Assembly: GCA_041583495.1 (NCBI GenBank)
Contig: JBFHFS010000007.1
Span: forward strand, 1-64,000
Origin: JBFHFS01 sp041583495
GTDB lineage: Bacteria; Bacteroidota; Bacteroidia; Bacteroidales; Marinilabiliaceae
DNA: 64,000 bases
Direction of reading: 5' to 3'
Positions 34,327-43,632 of the stretch are shown one piece after another (position 1 is the stretch's first letter; the number at the start of each line of letters is the position of its first letter). Position numbers and translations under genes: made by a program. Under the pieces are notes generated by a model, which did not search any database, was not told where the DNA came from, and worked only from the letters and a program-made list of their open reading frames with translations.

Positions 34327-35025
34327 ATGAGCGATTACCAAAAGCTTTCCATTCCCCACTGGGCAAAAGAGGATCGCCCCCGGGAAAAACTTATCAACAA
34401 AGGCATCTCTGCTCTCTCCGAGGCCGAGTTATTGGCCATCCTTATTGGTTCGGGCAGCCAGAGGGCATCAGCGGTAGACCTGGCCCGAAAAATTTTGCTG
34501 GACGCCAACAACAACCTTCACGAGTTAGGCAAAATCACCATCGAATCTCTCCAGAAGCGTTATCATGGCATTGGTCAGGCTAAAGCCATCACCATTGTTG
34601 CCGCCTTGGAGCTGGGTCGTCGCCGCCAACAAATAAACCCTCTCATCCGACAGCAAATAACTGCGAGCAGTGATGTTTTTAACATCATGCAACCCTTGAT
34701 AGGTGATCTGGCCCATGAAGAGTTTTGGGTGCTGGTTCTCAACCAGGCCAATAAGGTAATCTCCCGTTTTCGGTTAAGCAAGGGAGGCATTGCCGGCACC
34801 GTGATCGACATACGCCTGATAATGGAAAAAGCCCTTTACGAGCATGCCACAGCACTGATACTGTGTCACAACCATCCATCAGGCAACAAAAACCCCAGCA
34901 ACGCCGACATTGCCATCACCAAAAAGCTCACGGAAGCCGGAAAAATCCTCGACATACGGGTGTTGGACCATATAATTGTGGCCGAAAACAACTACTTTAG
35001 CTTTGCCGATGACGGCCTCATTTAA
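34327..35025 (+). CDS. radC: RadC family protein (JAB/MPN+)
   Basis: A 232-residue protein: N-terminal helix-hairpin-helix region (LINKGISALSEAELLAILIGSG; the GIGQAKA hairpin near residue 85) and a C-terminal JAB/MPN+ metalloprotease-like domain with LILCHNHPSGNKNPSNAD, the His-x-His plus Asp zinc site. RadC was once tied to DNA repair, but the activity is unproven. The frame opens at 34270 within the terminator; the ATG at 34327, behind AAAAGG, begins the conserved SIPHWAKEDRPREKL segment, so that start is used. Confidence 0.95.
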   Translation: MSDYQKLSIPHWAKEDRPREKLINKGISALSEAELLAILIGSGSQRASAVDLARKILLDANNNLHELGKITIESLQKRYHGIGQAKAITIVAALELGRRRQQINPLIRQQITASSDVFNIMQPLIGDLAHEEFWVLVLNQANKVISRFRLSKGGIAGTVIDIRLIMEKALYEHATALILCHNHPSGNKNPSNADIAITKKLTEAGKILDIRVLDHIIVAENNYFSFADDGLI

Positions 35026-35037
35026 GCACATGCCGAC

Positions 35038-35886
35038 ATGTCCATCCACCACCTTAAGAACGAAGCGGTTAACCGGAAAAAATACCACAAATGTCTTCTG
35101 GCCTCTTACAATGCCAATGCGTTTGCTTACCCCTGGTATCTCGATCTGGTATGTGACCATTGGGAGCTTCTGATAGAGGGTGACTATGAAACGGTGTGTC
35201 CCCTGCCCCTACAGAAACATTTTGGATTCACCACGGTGAAGCAACCACCGCTGGCCCCATTTCTGGGTGTTTTCTCCTCCAAAGACCTGCCACCTGCCAA
35301 GGTGAGCCATTTCATGAAGGCGATCCCTTACGCCAACGTACACCTAACGTTAAACCACTTTAACCGCCTGGAGGACACCCTTCGGAGCGCTACCAGCCAC
35401 ATCTCCGTCCTGGATCTGATCCTCCCCCGGGAGTTCATCCAACGACACTACACACCCGAAGCCCTCAAAGTTTTGGAGCAACCCGACAACACCTCTATTC
35501 TCAGAACCATCCGCCCGGATGCCTACATGAACTTTAAAAAGAGCCAGGGAAAGACCGGATTAAGCAGTCAGATGGAACTCACCCGAATAATAAATTATGC
35601 GTTGCGCTACAAGAGTGCCGGAATCTATACCGTGTATTCTTTAAGAAACGAATTGATTGGGGCCCTGTTTTTGATCAAAACCAACCACCGCGTATTTTTA
35701 ATAGACGCCATCGAAAGCCAGGAAGGAAGAGAGAATCATGCCATTTTCAGAGCTGTGGATCACATTATTAAGGCCAATTGCGGATCGAATCTTACCCTGG
35801 AACTCCCATTTGGGAATTTCTCCTTAACCTCATTAATATCCTTCAAACCCCAATATTGCCAGCAATACAATAAAGGAATTCTATAG
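35038..35886 (+). CDS. FemAB/GNAT-like protein, paralogue 1
   Basis: A 282-residue soluble protein starting 12 bases after radC. Its N-terminal 80 residues align with the next gene (shared YPWYLD/YCWVLD, DYE-x-V-x-PLP, QKHFG/TQHLG and LGVF/LGIF), so the two are paralogues of one GNAT/FemAB-type fold. The RRNIRK motif of paralogue 2 is absent; at that place LRPDAYMNFKKSQGK-like sequence appears. Function unknown; FemAB enzymes transfer amino acids or acyl groups to cell-wall precursors, and the fold is also used for peptide or sugar acylation. Likely cotranscribed with radC. Confidence 0.6.
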   Translation: MSIHHLKNEAVNRKKYHKCLLASYNANAFAYPWYLDLVCDHWELLIEGDYETVCPLPLQKHFGFTTVKQPPLAPFLGVFSSKDLPPAKVSHFMKAIPYANVHLTLNHFNRLEDTLRSATSHISVLDLILPREFIQRHYTPEALKVLEQPDNTSILRTIRPDAYMNFKKSQGKTGLSSQMELTRIINYALRYKSAGIYTVYSLRNELIGALFLIKTNHRVFLIDAIESQEGRENHAIFRAVDHIIKANCGSNLTLELPFGNFSLTSLISFKPQYCQQYNKGIL

Positions 35887-35934
35887 ATTATTCTTTTTAT
35901 TCGTTGCCAGCAAGAGACGACAAGGTACAGCAGA

Positions 35935-36963
35935 ATGAAAAAAAGCCTCAAACATCAATCAGCCGCTCAAAAACTGTCGACTGTTAACATTGAACTAACA
36001 GCCCGCCAAAATATCGAAGCAAACAGATGGGATCAATGTGTGGCCAATGCCCCCAACGAAAGTCCCCTGGCCTATTGTTGGGTTCTCGATCACCTGTCGC
36101 CCCAATGGACTGGATTAATTTTCAACGACTATGAAGGGGTAATGCCTTTACCAACAACTCAACACCTGGGGTTAAACATCATACAAATGCCATACGAAGT
36201 CTTAACACTGGGCATTTTCACCAATTCGGACAACCTCAGACTTCTCATTCCCTATGTTTTCGATCATCCGCTCATGGCCAACTATCGGTTTATAAGTTAT
36301 AATGGGAGTCCCTCTACATCGAAAATTACCCCATCGGCTGATATTACCATAAAACAAACTTATAAACTCGACTTAAACAAACCCTACACGGAGTTGGTCT
36401 CTCTATTTTCGGAAAGTCATCGACGCAACATCCGAAAATTTTATAAGAACGATCTTGCCATTTTAACCAACCAACACCCGGAGGCCTTCACTAAACTGAC
36501 AACTGAAGTCGCCCAAACCCGCCCGGAACTCTACATAACCCGCGACTATCAAAAAAGATTTGACGCCATGGTGAAAGAGGCGTTGCTCAGGGAAATGGGG
36601 TGTGAACATTCGGTCGAATTTGATCATCGGGTTATTGCAACAGCTTTCTTTCTTACAGGCACAAAAAAATGCATCCCTTTCCATCTCGCAAATGCTAAAG
36701 GGCACAGCATGAAAGCCTCTTTTGCGCTCATCGATCATTTTATAAGAACTCATGCGGAGGAGGATATTTACATCGATTTCGCAGGCTCTGTAATTCCCAA
36801 TGTAGCCGAATTCAATCGTCGTTTTGGGGCATCCCCCCAGAATTATCCCTCCCTCACCATTAATCGCCTGCCCCTATTGTTACGGATAGCCAAAAAAATG
36901 CGACTGAAACACAGGGCTCAACGGTTTTTGTCAAAAAAAACAACCCCTTATAACAATAAATAA
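35935..36963 (+). CDS. FemAB/GNAT-like protein, paralogue 2
   Basis: A 342-residue soluble protein 48 bases after its paralogue. Besides the shared N-terminus it carries ESHRRNIRKFYKND around residue 163, the basic motif seen in FemAB/GNAT acyltransferases, and HSMKASFALIDHFIRTHAEED near the C-terminal domain, where these proteins bind acyl-CoA or aminoacyl-tRNA. The last ~25 residues are basic and low in complexity. No signal peptide. I infer a cytosolic acyltransferase with unknown acceptor. Confidence 0.65.
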   Translation: MKKSLKHQSAAQKLSTVNIELTARQNIEANRWDQCVANAPNESPLAYCWVLDHLSPQWTGLIFNDYEGVMPLPTTQHLGLNIIQMPYEVLTLGIFTNSDNLRLLIPYVFDHPLMANYRFISYNGSPSTSKITPSADITIKQTYKLDLNKPYTELVSLFSESHRRNIRKFYKNDLAILTNQHPEAFTKLTTEVAQTRPELYITRDYQKRFDAMVKEALLREMGCEHSVEFDHRVIATAFFLTGTKKCIPFHLANAKGHSMKASFALIDHFIRTHAEEDIYIDFAGSVIPNVAEFNRRFGASPQNYPSLTINRLPLLLRIAKKMRLKHRAQRFLSKKTTPYNNK

Positions 36964-36998
36964 AATCGTAACCCTTATTTTTGTTTCAAAATCGGTAA

Positions 36999-37652
36999 AT
37001 GGAAATCAAACAAATCAACCACACTGGAAGTATCCTGAATACTTTTATTGCTGAAATGCGAGATGTAAGCATTCAAAATGACCCTCTCCGTTTTCGTCGA
37101 AACCTGGAGAGAATGGGTGAAATTTTCGCCTACGAAATAAGTAAAACCTTCACGTACAAACCCTGTGAAGTACAAACCCCTCTGGGCAAGGCTTCCGAAT
37201 TGCTGCCCCAGGAAAAATTGGTTATCGCCTCTATCCTACGGGCCGGGATTCCCTTGCACACCGGGTTACTTAACTATTTCGACCGGGCAGAAAATGGTTT
37301 TGTATCGGCTTACCGAAAATACAATGAGGAAGGAGAGTTTAACATCCATATTGAATATATCTCAGCCCCCGACCTTACCGGAAAAACCGTTATCCTGGCC
37401 GACCCCATGTTAGCCACAGGATCTTCAATGGAGTTGGCCTACGAAGCCATCCTCAAAAACGGACAGCCCGAGCACGTGCATTTGGTTAGCGTTATTGCCA
37501 GTCAGTCAGGTGTTGAGTATGTAAAAAACATGCTGGGCGACAAGCCGGTTACCCTTTGGTTAGCCGTGGTCGACGATGAGCTCAACGCCAAATCGTACAT
37601 CGTCCCCGGCCTGGGTGACGCAGGTGACCTGGCATACGGAGCCAAGCTCTAA
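36999..37652 (+). CDS. upp: Uracil phosphoribosyltransferase
   Basis: A 217-residue enzyme that salvages uracil to UMP with PRPP. The PRPP-binding loop VILADPMLATGSSMELA is near residue 130, the flexible loop and ILRAGIPLHTGLL are upstream, and the uracil site IVPGLGDAGDLAYG ends the protein, all diagnostic. A TATTTTTG at 36976-36983 fits the -7 promoter element, though no TTTG is correctly spaced. Its stop overlaps the convergent folK stop by four bases. Confidence 0.97.
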   Translation: MEIKQINHTGSILNTFIAEMRDVSIQNDPLRFRRNLERMGEIFAYEISKTFTYKPCEVQTPLGKASELLPQEKLVIASILRAGIPLHTGLLNYFDRAENGFVSAYRKYNEEGEFNIHIEYISAPDLTGKTVILADPMLATGSSMELAYEAILKNGQPEHVHLVSVIASQSGVEYVKNMLGDKPVTLWLAVVDDELNAKSYIVPGLGDAGDLAYGAKL

Positions 37653-38137
37653 TCCAGCTTTTCTACTATGCTTTTGTCGGGACACGTCTCAAGCAACTGC
37701 AAAAGCGTTTTCCCCAACAAGGGATGAATAAACGACGGCATCAGCTCACACAGGGGCATCAGCGTAAACCGCCGAAGATGTAACCGTGGGTGAGGCACTT
37801 CAAGAATTGGCAGCCGATGCGTCTGATCCCCAATAAACAAAATATCAATATCAATTGGACGACCCTCGTAATGAGTGGTCGTCTTTTTTTTCCGGCCCAA
37901 CTGAAGTTCAATTTCCTGGGTTTTTGCCAACAGCACCAGGGGAGACATCGGGCAATGAACCACTAACACCTGATTTAAAAACCAACGTTCATGCTCGAAG
38001 CCCCAGGGAGGACTTTGATAAATGGAGGAGCAGCTGATGATTTCACCTATCTCCGTCGCCACCTTTTCGGCTGCCTGCTCCATTAGGGCGCGGGTATTCT
38101 GGTCGTTTCCGCCTAACAAAAGCACCGTTGGTTGCAT
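37649..38137 (-). CDS. folK: 6-hydroxymethyldihydropterin pyrophosphokinase
   Basis: A 162-residue HPPK that moves pyrophosphate from ATP to the pterin in folate synthesis. Seen: start VLLLGGNDQNTRALMEQA, SSIYQSPPWGFEHERWFLNQ, and the two signature parts GRPIDIDILFIG and VPHPRLHLRRFTLMPLCEL. Normal length, stand-alone (not fused to FolB or FolP). Convergent with upp. Confidence 0.95.
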   Translation of the reverse strand: MQPTVLLLGGNDQNTRALMEQAAEKVATEIGEIISCSSIYQSPPWGFEHERWFLNQVLVVHCPMSPLVLLAKTQEIELQLGRKKKTTTHYEGRPIDIDILFIGDQTHRLPILEVPHPRLHLRRFTLMPLCELMPSFIHPLLGKTLLQLLETCPDKSIVEKLD

Positions 38138-38353
38138 ATAAACGTCTTATGAGTTAAACAAAACATGGAATATTAAATAAATTTTTCCCAATTTTGTATA
38201 TTAGGGTTCAGCAAAAATACGCATTTACCAAGTAAATACAGAGTTGTCGACACAGGGTCGATTGATTTAAAAGGCCACCTGAGAAAAAAGCAAGGTCAAA
38301 GAATCAATGCCCGCCCAAAAAAGGCCCCTCTTAAAACCGTAAAATTCAATTCC

Positions 38354-40123
38354 ATGAAAAATTTTTTAAAGTACACGCTGGCAGTCATCATTGGCTCCCT
38401 GGCTTCGATTCTCATCCTCATGATAGGCTTTTTCATCATGATAGGCATCGCTGCATCGCTGAGCCAACAAGACGTACAGGTTAAGTTCAACTCCATTTTG
38501 CTACTCGACCTGAACAATCCTATTGTGGAAAGAACCACCGAAGATCCTTTTGAGGAAATACTTTCAGATATTTCGGGAAGACCAGCCAACGTAGGGCTTA
38601 ATCAAATCCTCGAGAGCATCAGAAAAGCAACCCGCGACGAAAGAATCAAGGGCATATACATGGAATCGGGAACGGTTATGGCCGGCCATGCCACCCTCGA
38701 GGAAATCCGGAATGCCCTGCTCGAATTCAAGAAGAGCGGAAAATTCATCATCAGTTTTGCCCCCGTTTACACCCAAAAATCCTATTATCTGGCTTCGGTG
38801 GCCGACAAGCTCTACCTGAATCCCGCCGGGATGCTCGAATTTAACGGGCTGAATTCCCAGCGCCTCTTCTTCAAGGGTACCCTGGAGAAACTCGGGGTGG
38901 AGATGCAGGTATTCAGGCACGGCCATTTTAAATCGGCGGTTGAACCTTTTATTCGGGAAAACATGAGCGATTCGGCCCGACTACAGACACAAACCTATGT
39001 AACCTCGATGTGGGATCATATGCGTAACCAGATTGCCCTTTCTCGTCACCTGGACAGCCAGGCCCTCAATGACATTGCCGATCAGATGCCTATGTTCAAG
39101 GAAAGCTCTTTCCTGACCGAAAATAACCTTATTGACAACTGGAAATACAAAGACGAAGTATTGCTCGAGTTGAAGGATTCGACCGGCATCAAACACGAGG
39201 ATGATTTAAACGCCATCTCCCTGAAAAAATATGCCAAGGCTTACGTGCCAGGGAAGAAAAAAGGACTTGAAAAAAACAAAATCGCCATCATTTATGCAGA
39301 AGGTGAGATTGACGGGGGCGGAAACGAAGGAATTATATCCGACGATCTTTCCCGCACCATCCGCAAAGCCCGACGTGATACCACCATCAAAGCGATTGTA
39401 CTACGGGTAAATTCACCCGGAGGATCGGGGCTGGGATCTGAGATCATTTGGCGCGAGATGGAGCTGGCCCGTCAAGCCAAACCCGTTATCGTTTCCATGG
39501 GCGACCTGGCAGCTTCGGGAGGTTATTACATTGCCTGCGGTGCCGACACCATCGTGGCCCAGCCCAACACGTTAACCGGCTCCATCGGGGTATTTGGGCT
39601 GATCCCCAATGTGAAAGGACTGCTCACTAAAATCGGGGTCACCACCGACGGGGTTAAAACCAACAAATTCTCCGACATGCCCTCCATTGACCGCCCCTTC
39701 CGACCCGAGGAAAAAGAACTCATGCAGGCTTACATTGAGCGTTTTTATGATGTCTTCCTGCAACGCTGTGCCGATGGCCGCCACACTACCAAGGAAGCCA
39801 TTGACCTGATAGGACAGGGCCGCGTGTGGAGTGGCGAAAATGCGCTGGAAATAGGACTGGTAGATGTTTTGGGCAACCTGGACAAAGCCCTCTCTATCGC
39901 TGCTGAAAAGGCCGGACTGGAAAGCTACAGAACTGTTGAAATGCCTGAAATATTGCCCCCGATAGAACAATTCATGAAGGATCTTACCGGCAACGCCTCA
40001 GCCTACATGCAAACCCTTTTACTGGGTCACTCACAGGAGCTGGAACTATTAAAAACCATCCATAATCTTAAAACAGCTTATCCCGTGCAGGCCCGACTGC
40101 CTTATGAGTTAAGCATCAACTAA
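38354..40123 (+). CDS. sppA: Signal peptide peptidase SppA, 67K type
   Basis: A 589-residue membrane-anchored serine protease with two S49 domains. One membrane helix spans about residues 11-35. The catalytic Lys is in HGHFKSAVEP (Lys193, first domain) and the catalytic Ser in MGDLAASGGYYIACG (Ser388, second domain), the same arrangement as E. coli SppA. It digests signal peptides left in the membrane. It is followed by a terminator at 40141-40183. Confidence 0.95.
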   Translation: MKNFLKYTLAVIIGSLASILILMIGFFIMIGIAASLSQQDVQVKFNSILLLDLNNPIVERTTEDPFEEILSDISGRPANVGLNQILESIRKATRDERIKGIYMESGTVMAGHATLEEIRNALLEFKKSGKFIISFAPVYTQKSYYLASVADKLYLNPAGMLEFNGLNSQRLFFKGTLEKLGVEMQVFRHGHFKSAVEPFIRENMSDSARLQTQTYVTSMWDHMRNQIALSRHLDSQALNDIADQMPMFKESSFLTENNLIDNWKYKDEVLLELKDSTGIKHEDDLNAISLKKYAKAYVPGKKKGLEKNKIAIIYAEGEIDGGGNEGIISDDLSRTIRKARRDTTIKAIVLRVNSPGGSGLGSEIIWREMELARQAKPVIVSMGDLAASGGYYIACGADTIVAQPNTLTGSIGVFGLIPNVKGLLTKIGVTTDGVKTNKFSDMPSIDRPFRPEEKELMQAYIERFYDVFLQRCADGRHTTKEAIDLIGQGRVWSGENALEIGLVDVLGNLDKALSIAAEKAGLESYRTVEMPEILPPIEQFMKDLTGNASAYMQTLLLGHSQELELLKTIHNLKTAYPVQARLPYELSIN

Positions 40124-40140
40124 CGCAACGCATTGTTCAA

Positions 40141-40183
40141 TACCTGCCAGAGGACCAAGCATGCTTTCTGGCAGGTATTTTTG
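40141..40183 (+). terminator. sppA terminator
   Basis: An 11-bp stem (TACCTGCCAGA with TCTGGCAGGTA) and a TTTTTGTTT tail, 17 bases after the sppA stop. Confidence 0.85.
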
Positions 40184-40200
40184 TTTAAAAAACCGCGGCT

Positions 40201-41265
40201 ATGCCTCTATCCTGGCGTTTATTACTCTACCCTGTTTCGTGCCTCTATTGCCTCATCACTGGCATTAGAAACCGGCTATACCGCCATGGCATATTTAAAT
40301 CCCGCCACTTTGATATTCCTGTCATCTCGATCGGAAACCTCACCGTTGGAGGAACCGGAAAAACACCCCTTTCTGAATACCTGTTGAGACTGCTGATGCC
40401 TCATTGGGAATGTGCTCTTCTCAGCCGTGGTTATGGGCGCAAGACTCAGGGTGTAATAAAGGCCGATCCCCATTCCACAGCTGTCACCATAGGAGACGAG
40501 CCTATGCAAATGAAACAAAAATTCGCCCGTCTCACCGTGGTGGTTGCCGAGAAGAGAGTTAAAGGCATGGAACACCTGTTGGCCCTACCCAGCCCCCCGC
40601 AGATAGTCCTGCTTGATGATGCCTTCCAACACCGGGCGCTCACCCCGGGTTTTTCCATCTTAGTGATGGATTACTACCGGCCCGTTTACCGGGATTTTTG
40701 TCTGCCGGCAGGCAATCTCAGGGAATCGGCCAGAAATGCCTCCAGAGCTCATGTCCTGGTAGTCAACAAATGCCCTCAAAACTTGTCTGAAGAAGAGCGA
40801 CAACACATCATCAAAAAGCTGAATCCGCGAAAGGACCAGAAAATATTTTTCAGTACCATCAGCTATCTTCCCCCTCGAAAACTAGGGGATCCGTCAGCGA
40901 ACCAACCCATGAAAGGCAAGATAGAAGAAGCGGGAGGCTCCATTCTGGGGTTGGCAGGCATTGGCAATCCGGCCCCGTTCTTCGAGGAACTTAAAAAAAC
41001 CGGATTACCCCTCACCCCTGTGGTATACCGCGACCATCATGAATTTACGACGGCCGACCTTCAGAAAATAGAGCAGGCCTTACAAAAGCTGGGACCCGGA
41101 GCGCTGTTGCTCACCACCGAAAAAGATGCCGTGCGCCTGGCGGAAATGAAACTCCCTCCCCTGATAATGGAAAAAAGTTGGTATCTTCCCATACAACTAC
41201 AGATCCTTTTCGATGAACAAGAGGCATTTAATAAAACAGTAACGCAATATGTTAGAGCAACTTAA
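40201..41265 (+). CDS. lpxK: Tetraacyldisaccharide 4'-kinase
   Basis: A 354-residue inner-membrane kinase that adds the 4'-phosphate to the lipid A precursor. The N-terminal amphipathic part (LLLYPVSCLYCLITGIRNRLY) precedes the P-loop SIGNLTVGGTGKTPLSEYLL (near residue 45), the LSRGYGRKTQG motif and the DDAFQHR catalytic segment. The last 17 bases overlap the start of the purine nucleoside phosphorylase gene, indicating coupled translation. The gene starts immediately after the sppA terminator. Confidence 0.95.
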   Translation: MPLSWRLLLYPVSCLYCLITGIRNRLYRHGIFKSRHFDIPVISIGNLTVGGTGKTPLSEYLLRLLMPHWECALLSRGYGRKTQGVIKADPHSTAVTIGDEPMQMKQKFARLTVVVAEKRVKGMEHLLALPSPPQIVLLDDAFQHRALTPGFSILVMDYYRPVYRDFCLPAGNLRESARNASRAHVLVVNKCPQNLSEEERQHIIKKLNPRKDQKIFFSTISYLPPRKLGDPSANQPMKGKIEEAGGSILGLAGIGNPAPFFEELKKTGLPLTPVVYRDHHEFTTADLQKIEQALQKLGPGALLLTTEKDAVRLAEMKLPPLIMEKSWYLPIQLQILFDEQEAFNKTVTQYVRAT

Positions 41266-42067
41266 ACAAACCGCCAATTTCCTTCGGGAACAACAACCGA
41301 GCCATGCACATATTGGCATCATTTTAGGCACCGGCCTGGGTGGATTGGTCAAAGAAATTGAAATTCAAAAATCCATTCCTTATTCCGACATCCCCAACTT
41401 CCCCGTCTCCACTGTGGAGGGCCACCAGGGACGTTTCATTTTCGGTAAACTCAGGGGCATAGAGATTGTGGCCATGCAAGGCCGGTTCCATTACTACGAG
41501 GGCTATACGATGCAACAAGTCACCTTTCCGGTACGAGTGATGCACCAAATGGGCATCGATCACCTGTTGGTCTCCAATGCCAGTGGAGGGTTGAACCCCG
41601 ATTTTGTGGTGGGAGACATCATGGTCATCACCGACCACCTCAACCTGTTTGGGACCAATCCTTTGCTGGGCAAAAACATCGCCGAGCTGGGTCCACGCTT
41701 TCCGGATATGAGCGAACCCTACAGCCGTCAACTTATCGACAAAGCCTTTGAAATTGCCCAAAAACACGGAATTAAGCTTCGAAAAGGGGTTTACGCTGGG
41801 ACCTGCGGTCCTACCTACGAAACGCCTGCCGAATACCGGTATTTCAGGATTATTGGTGGGGATGCAGTGGGCATGTCAACGGTACCCGAGGTGATTGTTG
41901 CCCGGCACATGGGAATGATCTGCTTTGGCATATCCATCATAACCGACTCGGGGGCACCGGGCCAAATCGTTGAGATTTCTCATGAAGAGGTTCAAAAGGT
42001 GGCCGCCGCAGCGGAACCTAAGATGACACAGGTAATTGCCGAGCTGACGGCTTCCATTAAATCATAA
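41249..42067 (+). CDS. punA: Purine nucleoside phosphorylase (trimeric, class I-type)
   Basis: A 272-residue enzyme that cleaves guanosine and inosine with phosphate. Motifs: ILGTGLGGLVKEI (phosphate site), VEGHQGRFIFG, MQGRFHYYEGY, SNASGGLNPDFVVGDIMVI, TCGPTYETPAEYR and the Glu/Met site AVGMSTVPEVIVAR, all of the trimeric human/PunA-type family rather than hexameric DeoD. It overlaps lpxK by 17 bases and converges on hflX (7 bases apart). Confidence 0.95.
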   Translation: MLEQLKQTANFLREQQPSHAHIGIILGTGLGGLVKEIEIQKSIPYSDIPNFPVSTVEGHQGRFIFGKLRGIEIVAMQGRFHYYEGYTMQQVTFPVRVMHQMGIDHLLVSNASGGLNPDFVVGDIMVITDHLNLFGTNPLLGKNIAELGPRFPDMSEPYSRQLIDKAFEIAQKHGIKLRKGVYAGTCGPTYETPAEYRYFRIIGGDAVGMSTVPEVIVARHMGMICFGISIITDSGAPGQIVEISHEEVQKVAAAAEPKMTQVIAELTASIKS

Positions 42068-42074
42068 ACCCCAT

Positions 42075-43295
42075 TTATTCGGTCCCGTGCAGGTCCAGAT
42101 CCGGATACAAAAAGTCGTTAAAAGGGAACCGTGTAACATGGATTTTCACGACTTCACGGTAAAGGAACTCACGGAACTCCTCAAAATTGATTTTTTCTTT
42201 TGCCGAGATAAAGATACTCTTCTTGTTTTGGGCCATCCAGGTCTTCTTTAAGTCGTCTAAAGAGTAGTTCTCCCTCACGGCCGGCATAAGATCATCTTCA
42301 TCTTTGGGCGTATAGGAAAATGCATCGACCTTATTAAACACCATGATCATGGGTTTTTCGCGCTCATCGATCTCCAGGAGGGTTTGATTAACCACCCTGA
42401 TTTGTTGCTCGAATCCCGGGTGGGAGATATCCACCACGTGAAGCAATATATCTGCTTCGCGCACCTCGTCGAGAGTTGATTTAAACGACTCGACCAAATG
42501 ATGGGGGAGCTTGCGAATAAACCCCACCGTATCGGTAAGAAGGAAGGGCAGATTCCCAACCACCACCTTACGAACGGTGGTATCGAGTGTGGCAAACAGT
42601 TTGTTTTCGGCGAAGACCTCACTCTTACTCAGGGTGTTCATCAATGTACTCTTGCCCACATTGGTGTAACCTACCAGAGCCACCCGCACCAGTTTTCCCC
42701 GGTTTTTTCGCTGAGTAGCCATCTGGCGATCGATCTTTTCCAGCTCCACTTTGAGCCGCGCAATCTTATCCCGGATAATCCGGCGGTCGGTTTCGATCTC
42801 TTTCTCCCCGGGGCCTCTCATCCCGATCCCCCCTTTTTGTCGTTCCAGGTGGGTCCACATGCGTGTTAAGCGCGGCAACAAATACTGATATTGAGCCAGC
42901 TCCACCTGCGTTTTCGCATGGGCAGTCATTGCTCTCCGGGCAAAGATGTCGAGAATAAGATTGGTCCTATCCAGGATTCTTCTATTCAGAGACCTTTCGA
43001 GATTTCGCAACTGGGAAGGGGTCAATTCATCGTCGAAGACCACCGAATGAATCTCTTCATGCACCTTCAGATATTCCAGAATCTCCTCCAATTTACCACT
43101 CCCCACAAAATACCGGTTATCGGGCATGGGAAGGGACTGAACAAAACGCTTAACAGGAACGCCTCCTGCCGTCTCAGTTAAGAAGGCCAACTCGTCGAGA
43201 TACTCATTTACCTGATTCTCGGACACGTCGGGTGTTCGTACAGCCACCAACACCAATTGCTCCAACTCTTTTTCGGTGGAAATCAATGTACTCAT
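42075..43295 (-). CDS. hflX: Ribosome-associated GTPase HflX
   Basis: A 406-residue GTPase that splits stalled ribosomes. The N-terminal HflX domain has VVFDDELTPSQLRNLERSL, then the coiled-coil hinge with GGIGMRGPGEKEIETDRR. The G domain has G1 VGYTNVGKSTLMNTLS, G3 LTDTVGFIRKLPHHL and G4 VFNKVDAF. A TATCTTTG (minus strand, 43327-43320) 25 bases upstream fits the -7 promoter element, without a well-placed TTTG. Confidence 0.97.
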   Translation of the reverse strand: MSTLISTEKELEQLVLVAVRTPDVSENQVNEYLDELAFLTETAGGVPVKRFVQSLPMPDNRYFVGSGKLEEILEYLKVHEEIHSVVFDDELTPSQLRNLERSLNRRILDRTNLILDIFARRAMTAHAKTQVELAQYQYLLPRLTRMWTHLERQKGGIGMRGPGEKEIETDRRIIRDKIARLKVELEKIDRQMATQRKNRGKLVRVALVGYTNVGKSTLMNTLSKSEVFAENKLFATLDTTVRKVVVGNLPFLLTDTVGFIRKLPHHLVESFKSTLDEVREADILLHVVDISHPGFEQQIRVVNQTLLEIDEREKPMIMVFNKVDAFSYTPKDEDDLMPAVRENYSLDDLKKTWMAQNKKSIFISAKEKINFEEFREFLYREVVKIHVTRFPFNDFLYPDLDLHGTE

Positions 43296-43570
43296 TCAAT
43301 AGAATTAAAAAATAAAAACCAAAGATACCCCCAATGCTAATCCGATGGTTCATAATTATGAAGCCCGGAATTGAGGAGGCGATATAAACCCAAAATCGTC
43401 ATCCGACGATCCATTTAAGATCTGTCAGGCTCTTTCTCTGAGCGATGGATTGCCAAAAAACAACATCAGAACAGATCAGCAATGTTGTAAAGGGGAGGTT
43501 TTCCCGAAGGTTGCCATTAGGGTGGTCCTGCCACCTGGGTTGCATCGGGGATAAACAAAACCCATAAGAT
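43296..43570. other. Upstream region of hflX
   Basis: No gene. Contains ATCGTC/GACGAT (43395-43410) and GGTGG/CCACC (43521-43535) hairpins of unknown meaning, between tonB's terminator and the hflX promoter region. Confidence 0.4.
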
Positions 43571-43613
43571 AAAAAAGCCCGGGAAATTCACCGGGCTTCT
43601 ATTATCTTATGGG
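43561..43613 (-). terminator. tonB terminator inside a nested inverted repeat
   Basis: Inner stem AAGCCCGG/CCGGGCTT (43575-43598) followed on the minus strand by six T; it is nested within perfect 11-base arms CCCATAAGATA (43561-43571) and TATCTTATGGG (43603-43613). Confidence 0.8.
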
Positions 43614-43632
43614 TAGATTAATTTTGTTTTCC

